A stretch of 64,000 bases of DNA from Chryseobacterium sp. BGARF1. GTDB lineage: Bacteria > Bacteroidota > Bacteroidia > Flavobacteriales > Weeksellaceae. Numbering within the stretch: position 1 is the first letter of the stretch; each line of letters opens with the position of its first letter. A model generated the notes under the pieces. The model was not told the DNA's origin. It worked only from the letters and a program-made list of their open reading frames with translations, and made no database searches. The translations under genes and the position numbers were made by a program. The stretch lies in assembly GCF_001677955.1 (NCBI RefSeq), contig NZ_LELA01000081.1:88645-152644 (forward strand), given 5' to 3'. Below, one piece after another: positions 14,890-24,542 of this stretch.

Positions 14890-17808
14890 TTAAAGCGTAG
14901 CCTGTACACCAAAAGTTACGGTTCTCATTGCAGGATATCTGTAGTATGTTGTTCCGTCTAAGGTTTGCTCAGGATCCATTCCTTTATGTTTATAGAATGT
15001 GAAAAGATTTTCTGCCTGAACATACACTCTTAGTTTTTTCAACCCAATCTTTTCAAAATAATCAGACGGAAGCGTGTATCCTAAGCTTACATTTTTAATT
15101 CTTGCATAGGTTCCAGAATATAAGAATCTTGACGAAGCGGAAGTCCAATTATTGGTTGTTGTGCTTAAAGCCGGAACATCCGTATTTGTATTTTCAGGAG
15201 TCCATCGGTTTAACATTTCAGAGCTCCACGCTCTTCCTGCAGCACTTCCATTATGCATCAACATGGTATAATCGGTATCGAGAATTTTACCTCCCAAACT
15301 GAAAGTCAATAATCCTGAAAAATCAAAATCTTTATATCTGATGCTGGTTGTAAGACCTCCCATTACTTTAGGCAAAGAAGAACCCTGCAAAGTTTTTGTA
15401 GCTTTTGCATACTCAGAAGTCGTTCCTTCTACTGTATTTCCGTTTGCATCAGTGGTAATTGTTTTCCAAAGCGGATTTCCGTTAGTCGGATCAACTCCCA
15501 TCCATTCAGGAATAAAGAAATCATAAATAGAACCTCCAACCTGCAAACGTTTTGTTCCACTAACAATTGAACCTTTCGGAAGCTTTGTAATTTCATTTTT
15601 TAAAGTACTCAGATTCACATCAACATTCCATTCGAAATCATTTGTTTTTACAGGAGTTGTAAATAGAGAAAATTCAAAACCTGTGTTTTTTAACTCTCCG
15701 ATATTTGCCTGATAACCGCTAAAACCAACTGACGGAGCCAAAGGCATATCAAACAAAAGATCTTTACTCTGACGCTGGAAATATTCTACATTCCCTTTAA
15801 TTCTGTTTTTCAGAATCGCAAATTCTAACCCCACATTTAAGTTGAGATTGGTTTCCCATTTCAGATCCGGAGTCGGAAGTCTGCTTGCAACCGTACCGCC
15901 TTCACCAAGATTGTTATAAAATGTATACAAACTTTGGTACGCATAATACGTGCTCAATTTGTCATTTCCCTGACCACCATAACTTGCACGAAGCGTCAAC
16001 TGATTAAAAATATTTAAATCTTTAATGAAATCTTCATTCGAAGCTTTCCATGATCCACCCACTGACCAGAAAGTTCCCCATCTGTTTTCAGGAGAAAATC
16101 TTGAAGAACCATCTGCTCTTACCGATCCGGAAATGAAATATTTATTTTTAAAATCATACTCCGCTTTTCCTAAGTAACTTAAAAGTCCCAATTTATCACT
16201 GCTTCCGCTAAATCCACCTAACAAAGCTGCTGCATCAGGTTCATAATAATAGGGAAGTGAAAACTGACTTCTGTTTCCTGAAATGGTTTGAAATTCATAA
16301 TGATAAAATTCTTGACCCGCTAAAATATTAAAGTGATGCTGGTTGAATTTTTTATCAAAAGTCAGAATATTACTGGTTGTATAAGACAGCGTTCTTGAGT
16401 TTGTTTTTGTTACCGAACCACCGATTTCGCTTCCCTGTCCGATCAAAGGATTGGAATAAAAGTGACCGTTGTAATTAACCAAATCAACAGAAAAACTAGA
16501 TTTAAACTTTAATTCCGGTAAGAAAGTAAAGTCTAAAAATCCTTTTCCTGAAAAGTTATCTTCACGGTTTTCATTTTTATCTAAAGGTAACGTTGCTGCA
16601 GCATTTTGATTCTGTAAAGCACTTGTAGGACGGTATTTTCCAAAGTCATAGATATAATTTCCATTGGCATCTAATCGGTGACTTCCGTCTGCATTTCTTT
16701 CGTAATAAGGATAAAACGACGGAATCACTCTTGCCGCATTAATGATATTATCCGTTCTGGAATCTGAAGAAGGCGGCGCTTCCTGAAGACTGTTGGTATA
16801 ACTTAAATTAGCACCAACGTTTAACCATTTTTTAACTTCAGAATTTATTTTAAGCCTTGTACTGTATTTCGTAAAACCTGATCCAATCGCAATTCCTTTA
16901 TCGTCAAGATATCCTAATGAGAAATAGTAATTGCTCTTTTCGCTCCCGCCACTAAAATCTAAATCTGCCTGACTTCTTGCCGCCACTCTCTGAAGAATAT
17001 CTCTCCAGTCATCGTTCCATAAAGCAGTAGCTCCAGGCAAAAGCTTACCGTCAGTTCCTACAGGTTTTGCATAATTTGAACCGTATGGGTTAATTCCTAA
17101 ACCATTGCTTCCAGAAATCAAAGCATCACTCGCCATTTGTGCCGCCTGTTGAGAAGTAACCTGGCTAGATTTAAAGCCATTTCTCAAAGCTTCCCAATAC
17201 AATTGAAAATATTGATCTGTATTTACCTGCTCGTAATCTTTAACAGCTCTGGTAGAAAAACCCTGACTAATATTGAAATTCACTTTTGCCTCACCCTTTT
17301 TTCCGGATTTTGTAGTAATAATAATTACTCCGTTGGCTCCTCTTGAACCATAAAGTGAACTTGCCGTAGCATCTTTCAAAACACTGATCGATTCAATATC
17401 ATTTGGGCTTATCGAATTGATATTTCCGTCAAAAGGAATTCCGTCTACCACAAACAAAGGATTGCTTGAAGCGCTCACCGAACCAATTCCACGAATACGG
17501 ATAGATGCCGTTGCACCCGGTTGTCCAGAAGCACTTACCGCCTGAAGACCCGGAACCTGTCCTTCCAAAGCTTTGGTAATATTGGTAACCGGTCTGTTGT
17601 TTATTTTTTCACTAGAAATTGTTGCCACAGAACCTGTGTAACTTGTTTTTTTCGCTTTTCCGTAAGCGACAACTACTACTTCATCTATATCTTGTTCGCG
17701 AAGTGTATCTTTTTTTGCTTCCTGACCATTAATGTTGATTATTCCTAAGAAAAATACTGCAACAGGTGGAATCCAAGCTTTAGAATTAATTAAATTTTTG
17801 TTAACCAT
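14890..17808 (-). CDS. SusC/RagA-family TonB-dependent transporter (SAM-riboswitch operon)
   Basis: A 972-residue outer-membrane active transporter. It has a signal peptide, a TonB-box-like DIDEVVVVAYG (residues ~40-50), a plug with GTVASI-like SYTGSVATIS and the SusC signature SIRIRGIGSVSASSNPLFVVDG, then LKDATASSLYGSRGANGVIIITTKSGK, and a long beta barrel ending TFGVQATL. The CarboxypepD-like N-terminal extension common in SusC proteins is absent. It pairs with the SusD gene downstream. The 5' leader contains a SAM-I riboswitch, linking expression to S-adenosylmethionine and so probably to methionine supply. Confidence 0.94.
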   Translation of the reverse strand: MVNKNLINSKAWIPPVAVFFLGIININGQEAKKDTLREQDIDEVVVVAYGKAKKTSYTGSVATISSEKINNRPVTNITKALEGQVPGLQAVSASGQPGATASIRIRGIGSVSASSNPLFVVDGIPFDGNINSISPNDIESISVLKDATASSLYGSRGANGVIIITTKSGKKGEAKVNFNISQGFSTRAVKDYEQVNTDQYFQLYWEALRNGFKSSQVTSQQAAQMASDALISGSNGLGINPYGSNYAKPVGTDGKLLPGATALWNDDWRDILQRVAARSQADLDFSGGSEKSNYYFSLGYLDDKGIAIGSGFTKYSTRLKINSEVKKWLNVGANLSYTNSLQEAPPSSDSRTDNIINAARVIPSFYPYYERNADGSHRLDANGNYIYDFGKYRPTSALQNQNAAATLPLDKNENREDNFSGKGFLDFTFLPELKFKSSFSVDLVNYNGHFYSNPLIGQGSEIGGSVTKTNSRTLSYTTSNILTFDKKFNQHHFNILAGQEFYHYEFQTISGNRSQFSLPYYYEPDAAALLGGFSGSSDKLGLLSYLGKAEYDFKNKYFISGSVRADGSSRFSPENRWGTFWSVGGSWKASNEDFIKDLNIFNQLTLRASYGGQGNDKLSTYYAYQSLYTFYNNLGEGGTVASRLPTPDLKWETNLNLNVGLEFAILKNRIKGNVEYFQRQSKDLLFDMPLAPSVGFSGYQANIGELKNTGFEFSLFTTPVKTNDFEWNVDVNLSTLKNEITKLPKGSIVSGTKRLQVGGSIYDFFIPEWMGVDPTNGNPLWKTITTDANGNTVEGTTSEYAKATKTLQGSSLPKVMGGLTTSIRYKDFDFSGLLTFSLGGKILDTDYTMLMHNGSAAGRAWSSEMLNRWTPENTNTDVPALSTTTNNWTSASSRFLYSGTYARIKNVSLGYTLPSDYFEKIGLKKLRVYVQAENLFTFYKHKGMDPEQTLDGTTYYRYPAMRTVTFGVQATL

Positions 17809-17825
17809 AATTCATTTCATTTATC

Positions 17826-17867
17826 AAATTTTAAAAATTAACCCTTTACAGAAAAGACAACAAAGGG
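17826..17867 (-). terminator. Candidate riboswitch expression platform (regulated terminator)
   Basis: On the minus strand, downstream of the aptamer, CCCTTT (17862-17867) and AAAGGG (17842-17847) form a hairpin followed by TTAATTTTT. The CCTTT arm could instead pair with AAAGG in P4 of the aptamer, the usual terminator/antiterminator switch. The weak T tract leaves room for translational control instead. Confidence 0.5.
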
Positions 17868-17892
17868 CATCGATAAATACGATGAACCAATT

Positions 17893-17987
17893 GCTTATTT
17901 TTCCTTTAAAGGCTGAATGTAACACCTTGCAAAGAGCAGGTTGTTAAGATTTCACAGGGTCAGTTCCCTCCATCTTTCTTTATAAGC
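17893..17987 (-). ncRNA. SAM-I (S-box) riboswitch upstream of a SusC/SusD pair
   Basis: The minus strand holds all parts of the S-box aptamer. P1 is GCTTAT/ATAAGC. P2 is AAGAT/ATCTT enclosing GGAGGG and ACCC. The GTGAAATCTTAACAACC kink-turn region and CAAGGTGTTACATTC follow, the latter matching the conserved AAGGTGCTAAATTCC. P4 is a short CCTTTAAAGG stem. The L2 loop CTGA can pair with TCAG in J3/4, a changed but compensated form of the usual CTGG/CCAG pseudoknot. SAM binding normally turns the downstream gene off. The aptamer ends about 85 nt before the SusC start codon. Confidence 0.94.
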
Positions 17988-18004
17988 CGATCGAAATATG
18001 TTTG

Positions 18005-18042
18005 CAAATCTAAAAACAATTAGTCTACAAAACAAGTAGACT
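18005..18042 (-). promoter_or_regulatory. Promoter of the riboswitch-SusC/SusD operon
   Basis: On the minus strand TTG (18033-18035), a 20-nt spacer and TAGATTTG (18005-18012) match TTG-N~20-TAnnTTTG. Transcription would start close to P1 of the riboswitch. A 7-bp inverted repeat, AGTCTAC/GTAGACT (18022-18028 and 18036-18042), straddles the -33 element and may be an operator. The rest of the 18043-18229 gap is AT-rich with nothing recognisable. Confidence 0.65.
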
Positions 18043-18229
18043 TTAAGATTTGAGATTATTATTTAATGAAAATTAACTTAAAATATTCTTAAAAAACGGT
18101 TAAATAGGGAGTTATAGAATTTATCAAATTCTTAAATATGATAAATATCATTAAAAATAATGTAATTCTAAAAATGATTTAAAATAGAAAAGCTTTCCAC
18201 TTATTAAAAAAACTTTATAAATTTATGCT

Positions 18230-18652
18230 ATGAAAGTTTTAATTATAAATGGTCCTAATCTCAATCTGTTAGGCACAAGAGAACCTGAAATTTATGGCAG
18301 TGTTTCTATGGAAGAGTATTTAGAAAAATTAAAGTCTGAATTTCCCGCTCACGAATTGAATTATTATCAATCGAATATTGAAGGCGAGCTGATCAACAGA
18401 CTTCAGGTAGATGATTTTGACGCGGTTATTATTAATCCAGGAGCTTTCACACATTACTCTTATGCAATTGCGGATTGTTTAAAGAATATTCAGAAACCGA
18501 AAGTAGAAGTTCACATCAGCAATATTTACAAAAGAGAAGAATTTAGGCAAAAATCAGTAACAGCAGCATGTACAGATGCAGTCTTGTCCGGCTTTGGAAT
18601 GGAAGGATATCGATTGGCGGTTTTGAGTTTGATTAGCAATAAAAATATTTAA
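18230..18652 (+). CDS. aroQ: Type II 3-dehydroquinate dehydratase
   Basis: A 140-residue cytoplasmic enzyme, the usual size for the dodecameric type II dehydroquinase, which converts 3-dehydroquinate to 3-dehydroshikimate in the shikimate pathway. It has INGPNLNLLGTREPEIYG near the N-terminus, containing the catalytic loop arginine and tyrosine. It also has VIINPGAFTHYSYAI, and EVHISNIYKREEFR with the catalytic histidine. The divergent neighbour is the SAM-regulated SusC operon. A small membrane-protein gene follows with no gap. Confidence 0.95.
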   Translation: MKVLIINGPNLNLLGTREPEIYGSVSMEEYLEKLKSEFPAHELNYYQSNIEGELINRLQVDDFDAVIINPGAFTHYSYAIADCLKNIQKPKVEVHISNIYKREEFRQKSVTAACTDAVLSGFGMEGYRLAVLSLISNKNI

Positions 18653-19126
18653 TTGAAGAGATACTTTTTTAAATTTATTTTAATGTCAGTAATTATTCTT
18701 GGAATTATTACGCCCTATATTGATTACTTTGTTGTAACTCAAATGTTTTTTTTGCTAATTCCTTTTATAGGCATATTATTATTTTCTTTAATACTTTTTA
18801 TAACTAATCTATTTAAAAATAGAAAAAATGTATTTACGCTTAAATCGACCAAAATAATTACAATAATTCCTTTATTTTTATTAGCACAAATAATTTCAGT
18901 ATTTATTATTCACAAGGTTCAGCGATTTAGATCAGAACAAATTATTGAGAATCTTAAAAGTAATTACAAATATTATCCTCAAAAGCTTCCTACTAATTAC
19001 GGAATCAAATATTATAAATTAAAAGATTTAAACGAATTCCGGATAGAATATGAGAGAGGATTTTTTGTTCGAGAGGTTTACGATAGTACTGTGAAGACTT
19101 GGGAAAGTTACGGATGGAATGACTAA
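18653..19126 (+). CDS. Small membrane protein of unknown function
   Basis: A 157-residue frame opening with TTG directly after the aroQ stop codon. An in-frame ATG ten codons later (18683) is an alternative start. Three hydrophobic segments (about residues 5-22, 28-50 and 67-85) are followed by a soluble C-terminal tail of ~70 residues rich in tyrosine and charged residues, ending WESYGWND. I recognise no family. It is probably translated with aroQ and is ended by the bidirectional terminator before pckA. Confidence 0.6.
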   Translation: MKRYFFKFILMSVIILGIITPYIDYFVVTQMFFLLIPFIGILLFSLILFITNLFKNRKNVFTLKSTKIITIIPLFLLAQIISVFIIHKVQRFRSEQIIENLKSNYKYYPQKLPTNYGIKYYKLKDLNEFRIEYERGFFVREVYDSTVKTWESYGWND

Positions 19127-19145
19127 AGTTTTTAACTAAAATAAA

Positions 19146-19173
19146 AAAGGCTCATCAAATTTGATGAGCCTTT
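19146..19173. terminator. Bidirectional terminator between convergent genes
   Basis: AAAGGCTCATCAAAT pairs with its complement over about 13 bp, flanked by A-rich and T-rich runs, so it serves both the plus-strand aroQ unit and the minus-strand pckA gene. Confidence 0.85.
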
Positions 19174-19184
19174 CTTCACTATTT

Positions 19185-20801
19185 CTAAATGGTCTGTTCC
19201 TGCAATTGAGGCCCAGAAGCAATCAGCTTTTTACCTTCGTCAGTATTACAATACTGCTCGAAGTTTTTGATATATTTTGCAGCAAGATCTTTTGCTTTTT
19301 CTTCCCATTCTGCAACATCGCTATAAGTATCTCTAGGATCTAAAATTCCTTCAGAAACATTTGGCAATGAAGTTGGAATTTCTAAATTCATTACCGGAAT
19401 AGTTGTTTTTTCAGCTTTTTCAATTGATCCGTCGATGATAGCATCAATGATTGCTCTTGTATCTTTTAATGAAATTCTTTTTCCGGTACCGTTCCATCCA
19501 GTGTTTACCAGATAAGCTTTTGCACCGTGCTCTTTCATTTTTCCGATCAATGTTTTAGAATACATTGTAGGGTGTAATGTTAAGAACGCTTCACCAAATG
19601 CTGGTGAGAAAGATGGTTCTGGTTCAGTAATACCTCTTTCAGTACCTGCTAATTTTGAAGTATACCCGCAAAGGAAGTGATATTGAGCTTGGTTTTCATC
19701 TAAAATAGAAACCGGAGGCAATACTCCGAAAGCATCAGCAGAAAGATAAACAATCTTACTTGCGTGACCTGCTTTAGAAGGTAAAACGATTTTGTTGATA
19801 TGATAAATCGGGTAAGAAACTCTTGTGTTTTCAGTGATAGATCCGTCTGTGTAATCAGCAACACCGTCGTGTACCACAACGTTTTCAAGAAGTGCATCTC
19901 TTTTTATTGCTCTGAAAATATCTGGTTCTTTTTCTGCTGATAAATCGATTACTTTCGCATAACAACCACCTTCGTAATTGAAAACTCCGTTGTTATCCCA
20001 ACCGTGCTCGTCATCACCAATTAAATATCTTTTAGGATCTGCAGACAAAGTAGTTTTTCCTGTTCCAGAAAGTCCGAAGAATAACGCTACATCTCCTTCT
20101 TCTCCTACGTTTGCAGAACAGTGCATTGATGCCATTCCTTTTAACGGAAGGTAATAATTCATCATTGCGAACATTCCTTTTTTCATTTCGCCACCATACC
20201 AAGTTCCTCCAATGATTTGAAGTTTTTCAGTAAGGTTAAACATGACAAAGTTTTCAGAATTCAGTTCTTGTGCTTCCCAGTTAGGGTTTGTCGTTTTTGA
20301 TCCGTTGATTACTGTAAAATCCGGCTCTCCAAAGTTTTCTAACTCGAAGTGAGAAGGACGGATAAACATATTGGTAACGAAATGCGCCTGCCAAGCAACT
20401 TCAACGATAAATCTTACTTTTAATCTTGTGTCGGTATTGGTTCCACAAAAAGTATCAACTACATAAATCTTTTTCGCATCAGAAAGTTGAGTCAATACCA
20501 AATCTTTACATGATTCGAAAATTTCAGGTGTTGTAGGTAAATTTACTTTACCATCCCAGAAAATAGTATCTTTTGTAACATCATCCTGAACAATATACCT
20601 GTCTTTAGGCGAACGACCAGTGAAAATTCCTGTTTTTACAGATACCGCGCCAGATTCTGTAAGTTCAGCTTTCTCAAAACCCTGATTTTCAGGTGAAATT
20701 TCCGCTTGATATAACTCTTCATATGAAGGATTATAAATTAATTCGTAATCTCCTTTAATTCCTAATTTTTGTAAATCTTGGACGATTTTAGCGTTTTTCA
20801 T
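19185..20801 (-). CDS. pckA: Phosphoenolpyruvate carboxykinase (ATP)
   Basis: A 538-residue enzyme that interconverts oxaloacetate plus ATP and phosphoenolpyruvate, the entry to gluconeogenesis. Motifs include [11 protein letters not shown] (61-71), the kinase-1 P-loop GLSGTGKTT at 243-251, and IGDDEHGW just after, which binds metal. The frame is open 46 codons further upstream, but that extension is hydrophobic, low in complexity and would overlap the kinase gene. [17 protein letters not shown] is the normal N-terminus, so I start at 20801. The 127-nt gap upstream gives room for its own promoter. Confidence 0.96.
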   Translation of the reverse strand: MKNAKIVQDLQKLGIKGDYELIYNPSYEELYQAEISPENQGFEKAELTESGAVSVKTGIFTGRSPKDRYIVQDDVTKDTIFWDGKVNLPTTPEIFESCKDLVLTQLSDAKKIYVVDTFCGTNTDTRLKVRFIVEVAWQAHFVTNMFIRPSHFELENFGEPDFTVINGSKTTNPNWEAQELNSENFVMFNLTEKLQIIGGTWYGGEMKKGMFAMMNYYLPLKGMASMHCSANVGEEGDVALFFGLSGTGKTTLSADPKRYLIGDDEHGWDNNGVFNYEGGCYAKVIDLSAEKEPDIFRAIKRDALLENVVVHDGVADYTDGSITENTRVSYPIYHINKIVLPSKAGHASKIVYLSADAFGVLPPVSILDENQAQYHFLCGYTSKLAGTERGITEPEPSFSPAFGEAFLTLHPTMYSKTLIGKMKEHGAKAYLVNTGWNGTGKRISLKDTRAIIDAIIDGSIEKAEKTTIPVMNLEIPTSLPNVSEGILDPRDTYSDVAEWEEKAKDLAAKYIKNFEQYCNTDEGKKLIASGPQLQEQTI

Positions 20802-20928
20802 TTTACTTATATTTTCTTTTTCTTTTTGTTTGTTCAACAAGATGAATATTAACAAATTGTTAAACGTGGATAAATATAAACATATAAGCGAAAATGACAA
20901 ATAAAAAATAATAGATATAATAAATTGA

Positions 20929-21834
20929 TTAACAATCAATTATATCATCCCATTCAAAAATAGTAGTGAAACCTTTTCCCCAAAAATAGTCCTTAAACCC
21001 TACAAATTTTGAGCTCATTACAAAATCTCCACCCCAAGCCCCCAAACTTTTAACAAAACTAGGGCAATCTGAGAAAAACCTTGACTTAACTGTCGGAATT
21101 TCAATAAAATCTGAAATTTTTTGTTCATGTAACATCATTAGTTCTGAAAAATTTTCCAATTCATCACATAACAAAATATTTCTTGTGAGATTAGAAAATT
21201 CATCAACCATAATTTGAGACTTTATTTTTGACCTGTAAAGTTGAATCGCCTCGCGACTATCTTGCTTCTGATTGAGGTGAATAAAAATCAACTCATTTTT
21301 AAATTTTGGATTGAAATTTATGTTCTCAAAATGTATTTCGGGTTTGTTCTGAAACAACACCGCAGATTTTGCATTAGCCACAGCAATATCGTATCCGCTT
21401 CCCCCCAAACTTATAGAATTTAAATGGAAAGGGTTGGTCTCCGACCATTCTGCAAGATTGTTCATTAAAGTAGAACTGCTTCCCAAACCATAATCTGAAG
21501 GAAACTGAAGATTTGTTTTTAATTGATAGGTATCGGTGCTTTTAAATTTAGTTTCAGAAAGACTCTGAACATTTTTAAGAGTTTTAAGAATAAACTCTGC
21601 GCTTTGATCGATATTGGTTTCTACAATCTGCCATGTTTTATAATCTATGACAGCCTTTAACCATAATTTGTTTTGATGATAAGCTTCCCAGAAAACAAAC
21701 GATTTTCCGTCCTGCTTTTCTTCAAAAAAAAACTCCTGTCCTAGCTTTGTGGGTACCGCTAAGACAAGAGCTCCGTCTACAGCGAAATATTCTGAAGTAA
21801 GCATAAGCTTTCCCGGTGAATATATTTCGCCCAT
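20929..21834 (-). CDS. GHMP kinase of the GYDIA family, probably mevalonate pathway
   Basis: A 301-residue GHMP-fold kinase. The N-terminal [20 protein letters not shown], the phosphate-binding GLGSSST (116-122) and a later GSGYDIA (145-151) are seen, the last giving the family its informal name. In Bacteroidetes such proteins are thought to supply a mevalonate-pathway phosphorylation (mevalonate or phosphomevalonate kinase) for isoprenoid synthesis; the substrate cannot be decided here. It lies 10 nt after fabD and is likely co-transcribed with it. Confidence 0.85.
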   Translation of the reverse strand: MGEIYSPGKLMLTSEYFAVDGALVLAVPTKLGQEFFFEEKQDGKSFVFWEAYHQNKLWLKAVIDYKTWQIVETNIDQSAEFILKTLKNVQSLSETKFKSTDTYQLKTNLQFPSDYGLGSSSTLMNNLAEWSETNPFHLNSISLGGSGYDIAVANAKSAVLFQNKPEIHFENINFNPKFKNELIFIHLNQKQDSREAIQLYRSKIKSQIMVDEFSNLTRNILLCDELENFSELMMLHEQKISDFIEIPTVKSRFFSDCPSFVKSLGAWGGDFVMSSKFVGFKDYFWGKGFTTIFEWDDIIDC

Positions 21835-21844
21835 TTTATTTTAA

Positions 21845-22720
21845 TTAGATAGCAGAAGCAGATGCTACTGTATTATCAATTTTCTTAATCAATCCCTGAA
21901 GTGTTTTTCCAGGACCAACTTCTACAAAGTTTGTAGCACCGTCTTTGATCATATTCTGAACAGACTGCGTCCATTTTACAGGCCCCGTTAACTGAGCGAT
22001 AAGATTAGCTTTAATCTGATCCGGATCTGTAACAGCAGTTGTTGTAATATTCTGATAAACAGGAATAGTTGCTTTTCTGAATTTAGTATTTTCAATAGCT
22101 GCTGCCAATCTTTCTTGTGCAGGTTGCATTAATGGTGAATGAAAAGCTCCGTTTACCGGTAGTAATAATGCTCTTTTTGCACCAGCTTCTTTTAGTTTGA
22201 TACAAGCCTCTTCTACCGCAACTGTTTCACCTGAAATCACCAATTGTCCTGGACAGTTGTAATTTGCAGGAACCACTACTCCACTGATTGATGCACAAAT
22301 TTCTTCTACTTTAGCATCATCCAAGCCTAAAATAGCCGCCATAGAACTTGGGTTTGCATCACAAGCAGCCTGCATGGCTTTTGCTCTTTCTGAAACCAAT
22401 TTTAAACCATCATCAAAAGATAAAACTCCGTTGGCTACCAACGCAGAAAATTCTCCCAAAGAGTGACCTGCAACCATTTCAGCTCCAAGGCCGTTCACAG
22501 CTTTTAATGCAGCAACCGAGTGTATGAATATTGAAGGTTGTGTAACCTCTGTTTTCTTAAGATCCTCATCTGTTCCCCTAAACATAAGGGAAAGAATATC
22601 AAAACCTAAAATTTCGTTAGCAGATTCCATCAGGTCTTTAATGTCTTTACGGGAGTCGTATAATTCTTGTCCCATACCTACAAACTGTGATCCCTGACCA
22701 GGAAATATAAGTGCTTTCAT
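21845..22720 (-). CDS. fabD: Malonyl-CoA:ACP transacylase
   Basis: A 291-residue cytoplasmic enzyme that moves malonyl groups from CoA to acyl carrier protein for fatty acid elongation. It shows FPGQGSQFVGMG at the N-terminus, the nucleophile motif GHSLG (85-89, serine 87) and the GAFHSPLM histidine motif near residue 195, all standard for FabD. Length is normal. The GHMP kinase gene follows 10 nt downstream. Confidence 0.96.
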   Translation of the reverse strand: MKALIFPGQGSQFVGMGQELYDSRKDIKDLMESANEILGFDILSLMFRGTDEDLKKTEVTQPSIFIHSVAALKAVNGLGAEMVAGHSLGEFSALVANGVLSFDDGLKLVSERAKAMQAACDANPSSMAAILGLDDAKVEEICASISGVVVPANYNCPGQLVISGETVAVEEACIKLKEAGAKRALLLPVNGAFHSPLMQPAQERLAAAIENTKFRKATIPVYQNITTTAVTDPDQIKANLIAQLTGPVKWTQSVQNMIKDGATNFVEVGPGKTLQGLIKKIDNTVASASAI

Positions 22721-22774
22721 TTATTTATTTAAAGTTTAATATCAATTATAGTTTAATAATGTCCTTAAAGAATT

Positions 22775-24505
22775 TTAAGGAACTAATCTGATCACGCGGA
22801 AGCCTGTATTTACATAAGCCCCGTTTGATTTAGACTTTACAAATTCAAATTTAGTAGCCAACTGAGTCTGCACTTTATTGATTTGTTTAAAAATCTCTCC
22901 TTTTTTGTTTTCTCTTGTCAGCATGTCATTTACCACATCAAAACCAATTACGGCATATTTACCTGGAGTTTTGCAGTATTTTGATTTGTATGCGGCTAAA
23001 ATTTCTTTTTCAAAATTTCCGTCAGTATTGATTTTTCTGTCCATTAAATAAACCAAACTTGCCTGACTCAATTCATCCACTTTTTTATCGAAACTCGGCA
23101 CAGCATACATACTAAATGCTTTAATACCTTGCACTTCTTTAGACAAAGCAATTATTTTATTTGAAAAAGCCTCGCCTACTGTATCATTATCACTTGCCAA
23201 AATTGCAATAACCGGAGCAGATTGTCCTGTCATCATATTCTGATCCAATTGGATCTCTGAAGCTGTATTTACAATAGTAACCTGAGCGTTTTTAACATTT
23301 TTCTCGAGGCTAGACTTCAGATAATTAGCATTCTCTTTTTTAGCGTCTGCAACAATATAAATTTTCTGATTAGAATAGACCGATTTTACCTCTTCAGCAA
23401 TTTTATCGGCATATGTTTGACTGTTGGTTTCAACAATAATCAGATTGCTGTAATTATATAATTCCGGTGAGTTGGCAAATGGAGCTACTACAGGGATTTT
23501 CTGAGTCTTAGTAAAATCTAAAAGATCAATAACATTTGACTTAAAGAAAGGTCCGATAATTAAATCGGTATTATTTGGATTGATTTGTGATAGTGAGCTT
23601 TTAAATGAAGCTTCGTTACCAGAATCAACAATTTTTATATCTAATTTTTGTCCGGCAGCAGCATTTCTTTCGATTGCTAATTTTGCACCGGTAAGGAAAT
23701 CTGTCGCCATCGCACGGTACTGAGTTTCGTTGGTGCTATAACCAAACGGAAGCATCAAAACAACACTTAAAGCATCACCGTTCTTTTTGATATATGCAGC
23801 ATCTAGCTTTCTGATTTTCAAAGTCATTCCAGCTTTTAATCCTTTTGATAATTCAGGATTTAATGCAATTAATTCGTCAATTGTAACTCCGAATTTATTG
23901 ACAATTGAAAAAACGGTATCTCCTTGTTCAACGGTATACGTAGCATATTCATCCTGGTTAGAATGAGAATTTTCAGACGAAGACCTTTCGTTCCCGGAAT
24001 CTATTTTAGTTTTGTTATTATTTACCGTAGTAGATTCAGTGGAAGTTTCTACAGGTTTTGTTACTGTAGTAGCGACTGCCTGATTTCCACCGTATTTTTT
24101 GATGCTATCGAGAGGCAAAGTAATCTCGTCTCCAATCTTCATGTGAGAATCAAGCTCTGGATTGAGTTTTCTCAAATCAGTTTCAGAAATTCTATACTGT
24201 TTTGTAATTCCGTAAACCGTTTGTTTTGGTTGAAGAATGATTTTCCCAGTTTTCGAAGAAGTGTTTACAACAGGAGTTTTTGTAGCAACCGCATTTGCAG
24301 TTCCCGATTTTACGTTAACTACATCTCCAATCGCAAGTTTTCCGTCTTTTACTTTAGGATTCAACTTCAACAACTCGTCTACAGAAATTCCGTATTTCTT
24401 TGAAATATTGTAGGGAGTATCACCTTTTATAACCGTGTGTGTTTTCTGAGCCGTTAAACCAAGAAACAAACATAAACCAGATAGTACAAAAAACCTCTTA
24501 ATCAT
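22775..24505 (-). CDS. Exported protein with three LysM domains and a PBP1-like ligand domain
   Basis: A 576-residue secreted protein: signal peptide (1-19), then three LysM repeats at ~21-65, ~88-132 and ~188-232 that should bind peptidoglycan. A serine/asparagine-rich linker separates the second and third. The region ~245-560 resembles a type-1 periplasmic binding fold, with IVDSGNEASFKSSLSQI, DLIIGPFFKSNVIDLLDFTK and VVAPFANSP as in Leu/Ile/Val-type receptors. No transporter genes are adjacent, so it may act as a wall-anchored sensor or an LpoA-like activator rather than an uptake protein. It begins 37 nt after bshC. Confidence 0.82.
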   Translation of the reverse strand: MIKRFFVLSGLCLFLGLTAQKTHTVIKGDTPYNISKKYGISVDELLKLNPKVKDGKLAIGDVVNVKSGTANAVATKTPVVNTSSKTGKIILQPKQTVYGITKQYRISETDLRKLNPELDSHMKIGDEITLPLDSIKKYGGNQAVATTVTKPVETSTESTTVNNNKTKIDSGNERSSSENSHSNQDEYATYTVEQGDTVFSIVNKFGVTIDELIALNPELSKGLKAGMTLKIRKLDAAYIKKNGDALSVVLMLPFGYSTNETQYRAMATDFLTGAKLAIERNAAAGQKLDIKIVDSGNEASFKSSLSQINPNNTDLIIGPFFKSNVIDLLDFTKTQKIPVVAPFANSPELYNYSNLIIVETNSQTYADKIAEEVKSVYSNQKIYIVADAKKENANYLKSSLEKNVKNAQVTIVNTASEIQLDQNMMTGQSAPVIAILASDNDTVGEAFSNKIIALSKEVQGIKAFSMYAVPSFDKKVDELSQASLVYLMDRKINTDGNFEKEILAAYKSKYCKTPGKYAVIGFDVVNDMLTRENKKGEIFKQINKVQTQLATKFEFVKSKSNGAYVNTGFRVIRLVP

Positions 24506-24542
24506 TTTCGATATTATAATTTACAAAAATACTTCTTTAAAA

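Noticed and set aside
20802..20939. N-terminal extension of pckA
   Set aside because: It is hydrophobic and low in complexity, overlaps the kinase gene, and the family begins at the ATG at 20801.
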